Shown piece by piece: positions 49,507 through 60,007 of a DNA stretch of 64,000 bases. Every line of letters begins with the position of its first letter. Position 1 is the first letter of the stretch. Source of the DNA: Trichosphaerium sp. ATCC 40318 (Eukaryota; Discosea; Flabellinia; Trichosidae); the NCBI GenBank assembly GCA_038496445.1, contig JALMLS010000488.1:1-64000 (forward strand). The letters are read 5' to 3'. Below the pieces are notes generated by a model, which was given only the letters and a program-made list of their open reading frames with translations, did not search any database and was not told the DNA's origin. The translations under genes and the position numbers were made by a program.

Positions 49507-50818
49507 TTACTGTCTTTTCAAGTTCAGTATAAAGCGTGCCTGTACAACCGATACAAAATCCGTTGACGGTGCAACTTTGCATAGATATCCAAGTACTTTC
49601 CCTTTATCCTGTTCTGTGGCTATACGATGATTTTTACTTAGTGTTTGGAGCAATTCTAAAGCAACACAGACGTTGAATAGGTGACCCAAACTGATTACTC
49701 GATCCCATAGCCTTAAAACAAAAAAAAAATAAAAATGTTGTTGAGCCACAAAGCTGTGCAAGTACCCAAATAATAATTTAGTTGGAAACAACAGACTGAA
49801 ATTGCTTCTAAACCATATATTCGCAAAATCGTCCAATGATATCGACAAGGATGCCAAATGGTCATTTAAAACGGGATCTATTTGCTCCAATAGCCTGCCC
49901 AAAATTGAGATTTGATGAGCTGCTCCCATGTCCTGTAACGTTAGTTTCATCTCGTACAACTCAAAAATTTCGTACTGGCAGTTGTAGGAATCCGTAAAAC
50001 GACCTAAGGTATAAACGTCAACAAAGACAAGACAGACTCAAGGTCAGTACCAGTAAGCTTCAATTTCATCATCAAAAACAAAGGCAAACACACGTCCAAT
50101 CTTTCTCAGTTCGTCACGTGATGGCACGTGACTGGATGGTGGCATTACCTAAGATTTTCGAAATAAGACTACTTATGCATACAGCCCTGGTGAGTGGCAA
50201 ACCTGGTTTTGGAAATGAAGATGACTCTCGTACACGTTGCACAAGATTGGCACGACATTGTCAACAAACTTTTTTTTTAACCTGCTCGATCCTGCACGAC
50301 TAACGTGTATGTCACTCAAAAGATTACTCAGTACGAGAGGCGTACAGTACATTCTCTGGCGGCATTGTAGCAGTACGCCACAAGAATGTGGCTCGTTTTA
50401 AATCAGCGTATTCCTGGGCTTTCTGTTCTTGTACAAACATCCACGCATCCCTCTCCAGAGGAGCTGTACCTAATCACGTGTTTGTTAAATGGAAACATTT
50501 GGGTGAAGCGTCAAGCGATTACCTAAAAAAATCTTCCATACTGTACTTCTCAGCTTTGGTGGTATTTCAAATAACGAACTCTTTGCCTGAGACTGAGAGA
50601 ATGATTGGCTTTCGAGAATGCGTAGTACTGTTTCTTTGTCTGTTGTTTCGCTAAGTTAGAATATCCGTGTATTCTACGTTAGTACCTAATATTCTCTCCG
50701 ATAGAGCTTGTTCTAGCTTACTTTGTTGCTGTTTCGTACCACGAATGCCTAAAGTATTCAAAAACTGGACACGAAACCTACTGTCGCGACGGTCGCGAGG
50801 TGAGCGTGGTTTTTGCAT
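49507..50818 (-). CDS. TBC1D7: TBC1D7-like, third subunit of the TSC complex
   Basis: In animals TBC1D7 binds TSC1 and stabilises the TSC1-TSC2 Rheb-GAP that restrains TORC1. The ATG at 50818 gives MQKPRSPRDRRDSRFRVQFL, then NTLGIRG, matching the TBC1D7 start FRSVYYEKVGFRG in layout. The next exons read LFEIPPKLRSTVWKIFLG and VQEQKAQEYADLKRATFLWR, parallel to YRALVWKVLLG and the following helix. The C-terminal TBC part reads LDDFANIWFRSNFSLLFPTK and LRLWDRVISLGHLFNVCVAL, the RVWDKV region. It is a small single-domain TBC protein of about 290-300 residues. Animal TBC1D7 is not an active RabGAP, and I did not see canonical fingers here. It is divergent from the NET gene, with only 62 bp between ATGs. 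CACGTG sites occur in introns at 50115, 50125 and 50475. Confidence 0.78.
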
Positions 50819-50880
50819 GAATAAGGTGATTTGTAAAGAAACTTAACGACAATTTACTCATCTCCTATTTACGCACCACT

Positions 50881-51394
50881 ATGGCATACGCAAACAAGAA
50901 AGAAGCGTTATACCAAGAGCTGATGGGCGCTATGCAAGAATCAAGTGATTATTTAAACAAATTACGCACCCATGGCCTCAGTGCTGTTCCTATTCAGTCT
51001 AAACCCGCAAAAACAAAAAAACAGTATGAAATTGCTTTGAGTGACATTTTTACAACGGTTTAGGCCTCTAACAGAGGAAGAGATAATAGCACTTGTATCT
51101 GACGTGCAAGCACTCGCGCCAGCAGATATTAACGAAGTGATTCTTTTGATTGCTGATGAGTTCCCACATATTCTCGAGGTTAGTACTCTCGTACTGATTG
51201 GATTCAATCTTAACGTTTCTACAGCATAATACCGCCGAGCAAGTACAAATAAATTTTCAAGCGCTATCAGACGTTACTTTACACGCAATAAAAGGTACTG
51301 GACCATCTCAATACTTCAAATCATGACATATGCCTTAGCGTACACGTCAAACAGAAAATGGGCCAAAGATGCAACTGACGACAGTGCTTCATAG
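50881..51394 (+). CDS. Small stand-alone NET (extra-terminal) domain protein
   Basis: Four exons (50881-51023, 51064-51178, 51225-51294, 51339-51394) give an exact 127-residue frame. The second half matches the NET/ET domain of BET bromodomain proteins: PLTEEEIIALVSDVQALAPA, INEVILLIADEFPHIL, then EQVQINFQALSDVTLHAIKA, which fits the L-x3-I-x2-L, V-x2-I-I and I-x-I-D-x-L-x3-T-L-x-x-L pattern. In BET proteins this domain recruits chromatin remodellers through short basic peptides. No bromodomain or YEATS domain precedes it. The N-terminal 50 residues form a charged helix and a Lys-rich linker. It is a likely nuclear adaptor. The first intron is only 40 nt. It is divergent from TBC1D7. Confidence 0.68.
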
Positions 51395-51555
51395 TGAGTC
51401 TAAACGCTAGATTATAAGTAAAAACGTTTGTACATAAAAACATGTAAAAAGAAGGCAGAGATCATCGTATTTGCCGAAAAAATTTGACAACCAAACTCCA
51501 CTTGTTACTTGTTTTCTGTTGCAACAGGAATAATAAAACATAAAAGGAGTTAGTA

Positions 51556-54245
51556 ATGCGGGCTGTAGTCTTTGCGCTGATAATTTGTACGTCTAACTGC
51601 TCTGAAATTTAGAGTTTCTGATTGCAACATGTAGGTGCTTATTGTACTGTAAGCGTATCAAGTATGCGTACGTACCATGTTTTAGCTTTATTGAGTAATT
51701 TTTAACGGTGCCGCAACAGCGTACACATTTAAACAGGCTCTTTCTGGTAATGGCAACCAGATCGAGCGTACTGGAGAGTCTGTTGCAGTTTCAAGTGATG
51801 GTGAAGTATTTCTTGGTGGCTGTATGTTCACTACGCGTTACATATAACCACGCTTACTCATTACTTATAGCACCGTACTATAAGGGTTTTGAAGGTGCTG
51901 GCTACTTTTGGAAAAGATCACCAACTGTTGTAAGCCAGTGGGACAGAGTAGACATTACATGCGTTGAGGTACAGAATTCCTGAGAAGTACTAGTACAAAG
52001 TACAAACTTATTTCTCGAATTGCTTACCAGATTAAGGCACCTGACAGGGACGGGACGTTTCTACCGTTAGGTGTAGTACGTAATGGAACACAAGGGTTCT
52101 CAGTTGCGTTGTCAAGTGATGGAACAATGTATGTCTTTCTTTTTTTTGGGCAAATTTGGGTTTTGATTGTTGTTAACTTGCATGTCATAGCGGAGTACTC
52201 GGCGCACCAAATGAGATGAACCGAGCAGGGAACGTGTACGTGATTGCCTATATGTTTTCAGCTTGTCAATTGTCAACATGGGGTAACAGCATACGGCGAT
52301 TGTAAATTGTTTATTTATGTCACTTAGAATTTGGAGGATCAAGCAGTCCAGGTTCTATGCTTGGAACATCTGTTGCCATTTCAGACAATGGTCAAATCAT
52401 CGTTGCTAGTAGCGTGAATGCAGTTACTACTTATGAATTGGTTAATCGTTGGCCAATACGGTACAGTAATAATGGCACTTTATCGCGAAACAATGCCACT
52501 TTTGTATGTAATCCAACTTACATTAGACATTTTGAAAACAAACTTCTAGGGTCATGCAGTAGCAATAGACGGTACTGGAAGTGTACTAATGGTCGGTACT
52601 CCTGGAAACGCAACAGTACGCTATTAGTTCATTTCATTTGTTTCGTGTAACAATGCTTAGGTGGGCCAGGCGTTTGTGTACGTGCGCAATGTAAGTATGC
52701 ACACCTGGGACATTGAAGGCACGTCCATTTTATTTATTTATGAACAAGCAATTAACACAACACCTTAGAGATTTTGACACCTTCAAATAACTCCATTGTT
52801 GGCACATCAATCGGCTTTGGAACGTCTGTGGAAATAAGTGCTGACGGAAGTCTGATTATTGTTGGAGCACCTATGGATAACAACGGTGTAGGCGCCGTGT
52901 GGGTGTATACAAGGTAGAGAGCTTTGGACATTAGAATTTATATATTTAACGAGTACAAAGGTCTGGTGGTTCACCAGCAAGTATCAGAGGGGCAAAAATA
53001 AGTCCTAGCGATGCATTGAACACTAAGATGTTTGGCTACAGTGTAGATATTAGTGATTCAGGAGATGTTTTAGGTACTGTTATCTTCCTTGGCTAAAGAC
53101 TAACACTGTCTAGTAATTGGGGCTCCAGATAGTGTTCCTAGCGGAAGAGTGTTCACCTACAAGTGGAATGCTACGGTGGCTACATATGTACTCTTTCAGC
53201 AAAACACTAGTCCTAACCTTGGCGTTGGCTTGAGTACGCCACTTAGTGGACAATCTGTTGCCTTGTCAGGGGACGGTACAACTATTTTGTTTGGTGCCCC
53301 TCTTGCAACAATGGGTCAAATTACAGTCATTGACACGAGTGCGCATTGCAATCGTTTGTAGACCACATCTAACAGTAATGAATAGATGATACAGATGGCC
53401 GCCTTGGAAATCCACTTTTAGATCCTTTATTGTTGGATGCGCGTACAGATTCATGCCTTGTAGATGCCTCTCTACAAACTTGCTCAGCATGTGCCAAGAC
53501 GTGGGATTGTGTTTGGTGTTCTCATAATAGTTCATACCAGTATTGTATAAGCGGTAATCTCCTAGGAACAAAGAAAGCCGAGTATGCTAAATTGAATGTT
53601 TCTGTTCTTTGACTTTTTGAATAGGTTCTGCCAAGGATACCCAGGAACTGACGCAGAGTGGTTTTTTAAGCAATGCTCTTGTAAGTGCCACCGAATATAG
53701 TCTTACCACACTTGTATCTTACTTCTTACACTTGCAGGGTCTGGGCAATCCATGTCGACAAACGGGACATACGTCATTACCATTGTATTGGTGGTCGTTG
53801 CGTTTTTACTTAGCATACTATGTTGCATCATTATTTGTTGCTACTATTGTTGCCAAGCGGATGAATCTATGCAGTGCGTTACCTACAGAACGCCATATAT
53901 TTAAAGTATAAATAGTGCGCCTAAGCAGCCAACAAAAACCAAGAAGAAAGAAGAAGCAACATCTAGTCAGAAGGCGACACAAACAACAAAGAGCAATAGT
54001 TGTACGTACAAAGCTTGGGAGCTTAAATTGGCTAATAGACATTGGTAGTGGCTTCGTCAAAGGATGTAGAACTGCAAGAAAGCTCCAGAGGTGCTATGAA
54101 AGCCAGTGCCAATGTAGAACTACAAGAGTCAACAAAAGGCAATGACGACATTGAACTACAATCACCAAAGCCAGACAAAGAGCTTGATTCTTATGAGACG
54201 ATTAGTTCTGACGGTACGGACATAGAGCCTATCTATATAAATTAA
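51556..54245 (+). CDS. FG-GAP beta-propeller and PSI receptor, integrin-alpha-like
   Basis: A single-pass surface protein. The start MRAVVFALII looks like a signal peptide; the splice joins before 51710 are uncertain. Seven propeller blades follow, each with an S-x-D/N-G strand and a G-x-P or GAP turn, for example VALSSDGTIGVLGAPNEMNR, SADGSLIIVGAPMDNNGVGA and LSGDGTTILFGAPLATMG, as in integrin alpha FG-GAP repeats. A Cys-rich PSI-type module comes next (CLVDASLQTCSACAKTWDCV, WCSHNSSYQYC), then a transmembrane helix (YVITIVLVVVAFLLSILCCI) with juxtamembrane cysteines. The cytoplasmic tail has three VELQES-like repeats and ends SYETI ... EPIYIN at the stop (54243-54245). The ligand is unknown. 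It lacks the long integrin leg domains. Confidence 0.8.
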
Positions 54246-54494
54246 TAGTAATTCTCTAATTAAAACCTTGTTTAGGGGACTACTACTAGCAAAAGACTTT
54301 GACAACGCAATTGATTCGTAATACACTTAGTAAAGTAATTTATTCTCTTTCTTACTATTTTCTTATCTCAATCCTTTCTTGTGCAAATTTCGTAGATTGT
54401 CCGAGCAAAAAAAAAAGTTGTTGAAGGTAATATTTTTTATTAATTCGAGGATTTTTGTTTTATTTTTTGAAATCCTGCTTATACAAATGCCCGT

Positions 54495-57400
54495 TTAAGC
54501 GATTGCCTTATCAGCAAACTCTTGTCCAAGCTTAATAGCAGCTGGTACTTTATCAGGGTGCTGACCATTACCTTGGGATTTGGCAGGTTTACCACCGCCA
54601 TTACCACCAACAGTGGTAGCAACAGTCTTGACCCACTTTCCAGCGTCCAATTTACCTTGCAAATCTTTTGGTACAGTTGCAATGATAAAGATTGGCTTTT
54701 TCTTCTTCTTTGGATCAACATGAACAAGAAGGGAAGCGATACCTTTATCCAAGAAAATCTTGGCAGCATCATTAAGCGCCTTGTTAGGCTTGCTTCCACT
54801 CACACTCAATTCACCAATGTAAATCTTTTTGCCTTGCTCAACGAGCTCCGAGGAGATCTTTTCAGCAGTAACAAGAGCATCCTATACACGCACAGTATTA
54901 GTGGGAATTCGCAGAAAATAATTGTTCGTACCTTGAGAGAGTCTTTTCCTAGATCGATGACGATACGTGAAATCTTTTCGATGCGTGCATCCAGCTCCTT
55001 GCGCATGTACGCAGGTACAGTCAATTCTTGCAATAGTGTAGCGACACGCTTGTACTCTGATACGACCTCATCTGTCGATGTCTTTTCCAAAGCATCCATT
55101 TGCTGTGCGAGAATACCAGCATTTTCAAGGTATTGACTAAAAACACCATTTAACAAAAAAAAGGAACCATACACAAAATCCATAATTTTACTGCAAGTGG
55201 CTTATGACTCGCGCCGTACCTTGCTTCATCACCAGTAGCACAGGTAACACGTCTGACACCAGCACCTAGGCCATCTTCTGACACGATAGTGAATTTTTGA
55301 GCTTCGGATGATCTGCCCAAATGAGTACCTAAAAAACGCGGTTAAACCTCAAAAGAAATAAAATGGAACATGGAAAAATAAAACTTACCACCACAGAACT
55401 CAATAGCAAAATCTTTCCATTTGCTATTAGTTGGGTCAGCAATGAGCTCATCTACTGAAGGACCTACGAAACAAAAAAAAGTAAGTAAAAGACAATCACG
55501 TGACAGCTGATCGAATTCGATGCGCTTACCAACTGAAACGACACGGACAAGATCAGGGTATGTCTCGTTGAATACTTTACGTAATCCAGAAATATCAAGT
55601 GCTTTTTCTTTTTGGACTTCCTTGGAGGATACGACCAAATCAGCATCAATAATGGCTTGAACACCCATATCTACAGCCTTGAGTTCTTCCTTTGACAATG
55701 GCTTGTCGTGAGAGAAATCAAATCTGAACTCTGTTGTTTTAACAAGAGATCCCTTTTGAGCTACATGATCGCCCAATGCGTTCCTAAACGTTTACAAAGT
55801 AAGCAAAAAACAAGGCCAAGTCAACCAAAAAAGAAAAAAAAAAAAGAAAAAGATTTGACCATCTGTACCTTAGAGCAAAGTTGACAAGATGCGTTGAGGT
55901 GTGGTTAGACATGATTGGCTTTCTTCTGTTAATATCGATAATAACATTTACTTTATCACCAGTCTTGAAGGTAGAACCATCACCCAAAGTACCAATATGA
56001 AGAACGTAATCTCCATAGCGTTGGCAATCGCTAACAATAAATTGAAAGTCGCCACATTCAATGATACCAGTATCATAGATTTGACCACCACCCTCTGAGT
56101 AAAAGTTTGTACTAGCCAAGATCAACCCGATCTCCTTAGAATCCTGAAACGATCCATTAGCACAAAGAAAAAAAAACCAAACAATAAAAACACGTGAAAC
56201 GTGCGAATAGACAAGACGTACACAGAATGATTCTGGAAAATCTCTACCATTGAAGATGGCAACAATTGTAGTCTCTACGTCATCCAAACCAAATTTTGGG
56301 CTATCGTCAGTAGGAGCAATGTTTTTCTTTTTAAGAGCCTCAGTCTATAGCACGCAAATACAAGTAAGTATAACGCAGTCAATTAAACAAAAAAAATTAC
56401 AAACGCCACGCACATGTTCAGCGCTCATCAACAACTTGCTTGCAGCTGCACGTCTCTCCATCTCAGCATCATGAGACACATCTTGAGAGCATATCAGTCG
56501 CAACACCAAACGTAAAAAAAACCAAGAGATGCAACGTACCTTGCAATTTCTTCATGCGTGCATTAAAGTCTTCCAAGTCAACCTTGATGCCTATTTCTTC
56601 CGCTTTGAGCGTAATCAACTCAATATCGAATCCAATAGCGTTGTACAATGTGAAGACATGTTTGCCGTTCATTGTATCTCCTTTTTTCAAGCTCTTTGTC
56701 CACCTGTCAAAGGCGTGGTTTCCTGGGTTTCCATACGTTAGTGGGGCAACACATTTAACAAAATAAAATTAAAAAGAATTACCTCTCTCCAAAGCTTCGT
56801 AGAAACGCATTTCTTCGTCCTTGATGGTCTTGATAATAACTTCTCTACGCTCAGCAAGCTCTGGGAATGCAGGAGACATTTTATCTACTACAGCAGGTAC
56901 GATCTTGTGAAAGAAACCGTCTTCTGCGCCTAATTTATCTTTTCCGAAACGAACACCTCTCTTCAAGACACGTCTCAAGATAGCGCCAGCTCCTTTTGGT
57001 CCTGGGAGCTATAAAAAAAAAATTCCGTTAGCTCTAAACGGTAATGCAAAATACTGACAACAAAACGTACGCATCTATCAGCAATAGAGAAACTCAAAGT
57101 ACGGATGTGATCAGCAACTATCCGGTAAGCAGTGTCCTTGCCGTCAACGTCATCCTCGACTTTTCCAGTGTATGGTGCAGCACCTGTTACTTCCTATAAA
57201 AATATTAGTAAGTTGTACCCATACACACAGAGCTTGAAATAATTCAAAAAATAAAACAAAAATAATAAAAAAGCGTACTTGGATTTTGGCAAAAATATCT
57301 GTAAAGATATCCGTGTCGTAGTTTGACGGTACGTTTTGCAAAATACTTGTCAAACGCTCGAAACCCATACCAGTATCAACGTGTTGATTAGGAAGAGGTC

Positions 57401-58354
57401 TAAGTTCGCCACTCTTCTCCCTAAACAGTAAACCACGTCAACATCGAAAACGATTTAAAAAAAATAATTTGCAAAAAAAAAACCGTTTGTTGCAACATCA
57501 AAAGAAAACTGTGCTGTTTACCTGTTGAATTTCATAAAGACAAGATTCCAGATTTCGATAACGTCTGGTGAATCCATGTTAACCAAAGCAGAAGCATCGC
57601 GGCCTCCAATACGATCGTAGTGAATTTCACTGCACGGACCGCATGGACCTGTATCTCCCATTTCCCAAAAGTTATCTTTTTTGTCGAACCTTTAGGTAAA
57701 AACCGTTAAAAACGACCAATTGTTTTTTTGTTTGCAAGTAGGTGACGTACGGTAGAATTCTTGCTTCAGGTAAGTACTTTTTCCATAATTCTTTTGCTCT
57801 TGTGTCTTCTGGGAGGTTATCGTCCTTGTCACCCTCAAAAAACGTTACGTATATTCTATAAATGATTAGTTGGACTACAAACACCGATTTATCGCTGACC
57901 TGTCCTTATCAAGTCCGTAAACTTCCGTGAGTAGTTTCCAGGCCCAATCGATGGCTTCCTCTTGAAAATAGTCTCCAAAGGACCAATTGCCAAGCATTTC
58001 AAAAAACGTGTGATGGTACGTGTCCTTACCTAGTTTTGAGTGAGTAGAAAGCCGTTGTGAACATTACCGGATGTTCGTCTTCGTACCGACATCATCGAGG
58101 TCGTTATGCTTTCCACCCGCTCTAATACACTTTTGGCTGTTGGTTGCGCGCGTCAATTTAGCCAGAGGGCTAGATTTTTCCATTGTCCCCAAAAATATAG
58201 GCTTGAACTGATTCATACCCGCGTTTGTGAATAGTAGGGTTGGGTCGTCATGAGGAACAACAGATGAGGATTTATACTCAACATGCTTGCACTCCTTTAC
58301 AAAGAAGTCGGTGAATGTATTCCTGACCTTCTCGCTGGTCCACTGCGTAGTCAT
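54495..58354 (-). CDS. AARS1: Alanyl-tRNA synthetase
   Basis: Charges tRNA-Ala with alanine. The ATG at 58354 gives [20 protein letters not shown], and class II catalytic motifs follow ([40 protein letters not shown]). The editing domain is intact: [13 protein letters not shown] supplies the HxxxH site and [14 protein letters not shown] the second half, so mischarged Ser/Gly should be cleared. The C-terminal region ends [13 protein letters not shown], typical of AlaRS. The gene has many introns. In frame upstream of the ATG, without a stop for about 50 codons once an intron near 58497 is removed, lies a basic stretch ([28 protein letters not shown]) that looks like a mitochondrial presequence but has no AUG. 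TTG at 58474 or a nearby CTG could start it. Confidence 0.95.
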
Positions 58355-58724
58355 CGTAGCAAATAAGCGATGACGAATATTAACAGGTTTGAATTTTGAG
58401 CGCTTCTCTCTTACACAGAAAAATCGCGGAATACGCCTTGTGTCACAGACTGCGCGTCGTTGTAAGATACGCAATGCCAGCTTGGAGAACTATATAAGAC
58501 AAACAAAATTGTGAGTTTATTTTAAGGTTAGAGGACTTAGACACCTTTGTATTCAGCGCTTTGGCTATGTAATCGGTAGTTTATTACATACATTTGTAGA
58601 TATTTGACACATTGTCAATGACAGACGTCACACAACCGTTAATTATTTGGTTTTTTTTTTTTTTTTGGGAATTTTTCTTTTTACAGCGAAATGTTAATGT
58701 ACAAGTTGGTGGTAGGTTCAAAAT

Positions 58725-59829
58725 TTAATCGCAATCCATTGCGTCACCACCCATATTGCCGTAACCATTTGATTGTTGATTGAAACCTGTGTTTCCAAAT
58801 CCATTATTTTGACCAAAACCATTATTTTGTTGTTGGCCGAATCCATTATTTTGCGGCTGCTGACCAAAGCCTGTGGTACTGCCAAAGCCTCCTGTGTTAC
58901 CGCCGAAACCACCTGTATTACCGCCGAAACCACCTTGATTACCCCCGAAACCGCCTTGGCTCTGTTGTGGATTACCAAAACCGGAGGTAAAGGCGTTCAT
59001 GCCTCCAGAGCCAAAAGCGCTGCTTTGTTGTTGTTGACCAAATCCGTTACTTTGCTGCTGACCAAAGCCTGTGGTACTGCCAAAGCCTCCTTGGCTTTGT
59101 TGTGGATTACCAAAACCGGAGGTAAAGGCGTCCATGCCGCCAGAGCCAAAAGCGCTGCTTTGTTGTTGTTGACCAAATCCATTACTTTGCTGCTGACCAA
59201 AGCCTCCTGTGTTGTTGCCGAAACCACTTTGGGTACCAAAGCCGGCTCCTTGAGTGCCATGCGAAAACTTGCATTTAGCGCCGAATCTACATCCAGCTGC
59301 TGATTGAAAAAATTTGCATGGGCGGGATTTGTTGTTATTGTTGCCTCCACCGCTCATATTCATCTGTTGTTGTCTTGATAGATTGTAAACGCGCGGTTAA
59401 TGTCATTGTTTCTGAATTACCTTTGTCCTCCACCATTCTGTTGGTTGGGCTTCTTTTCGTGTTTGAAAGGGCAACTGTTGCCTTTATTGCAGCCTTTGCT
59501 GGTATTGAAGAATCTACAAGGTTTTTTTCCTTAACAATGTCAAAATACGAATCTAGCAGCATTGGCGTACCCCCACCTCCGTTGCGTGATGGCTTATTAT
59601 TTCTTCTGTTGTTGCCTAAAGAATAATGTTAGAACATGCCCGTGCGACTACCGGAAGTATCTTGCGTGGCTCGGTAATAAGTAAAATACAGAACGTTGTA
59701 AATCAATCGAATTATCCACGTACCGCCAGACATGGACATATCGAAGCTACCACCACTCGTAGCGCCTCCAAGAGCCGATGTAAATAATCTATTCTGGCCA
59801 AACGCGCTTTGTTGTCTATCTGAGTACAT
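58725..59829 (-). CDS. Two-finger CCCH protein with FG/Q-rich tail (NUP42-like)
   Basis: From ATG 59829 (MYSDRQQSAFGQNRLFTSAL) the product carries two C-x8-C-x5-C-x3-H zinc fingers: PCRFFNTSKGCNKGNSCPFK-H near 59510 and PCKFFQSAAGCRFGAKCKFS-H near 59300. A long Gly/Gln/Asn-rich tail of NGFGQQQ, GGFG and SAFG repeats follows and ends GGDAMDCD. The layout recalls NUP42/hCG1 nucleoporins, which have an N-terminal CCCH finger and FG repeats and bind Gle1 in mRNA export. Two fingers are unusual for that family, and other CCCH RNA-binding proteins with prion-like tails are possible. The tail contains a near-perfect tandem copy of about 50 residues. The intron near 59533-59575 (GTACGCC donor) is needed to read the first finger. 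Divergent from the RhoGEF. Confidence 0.75.
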
Positions 59830-60007
59830 TTTATGGCAATTAATGGGTGATTCTTGTGCTGTTACTGATTGTGTGAAATTGAAAACGTATTGAAAGTTAT
59901 TGATTTTTGCGCGCTTAACGTCAAATTAGTAACAATTTGGAAACGCCATAAATGGTTCCTTCCACTCTGTGAGACATTTGCGATACTCATAGGAACTGTA
60001 CAAACAG

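Noticed and set aside
58773-59303. Plus-strand frame of 176 codons and a second minus-strand frame across the FG region
   Set aside because: Shadows of the Gly/Gln-rich repeat DNA of the CCCH gene. Low-complexity Ala/Thr/Leu text without domains.
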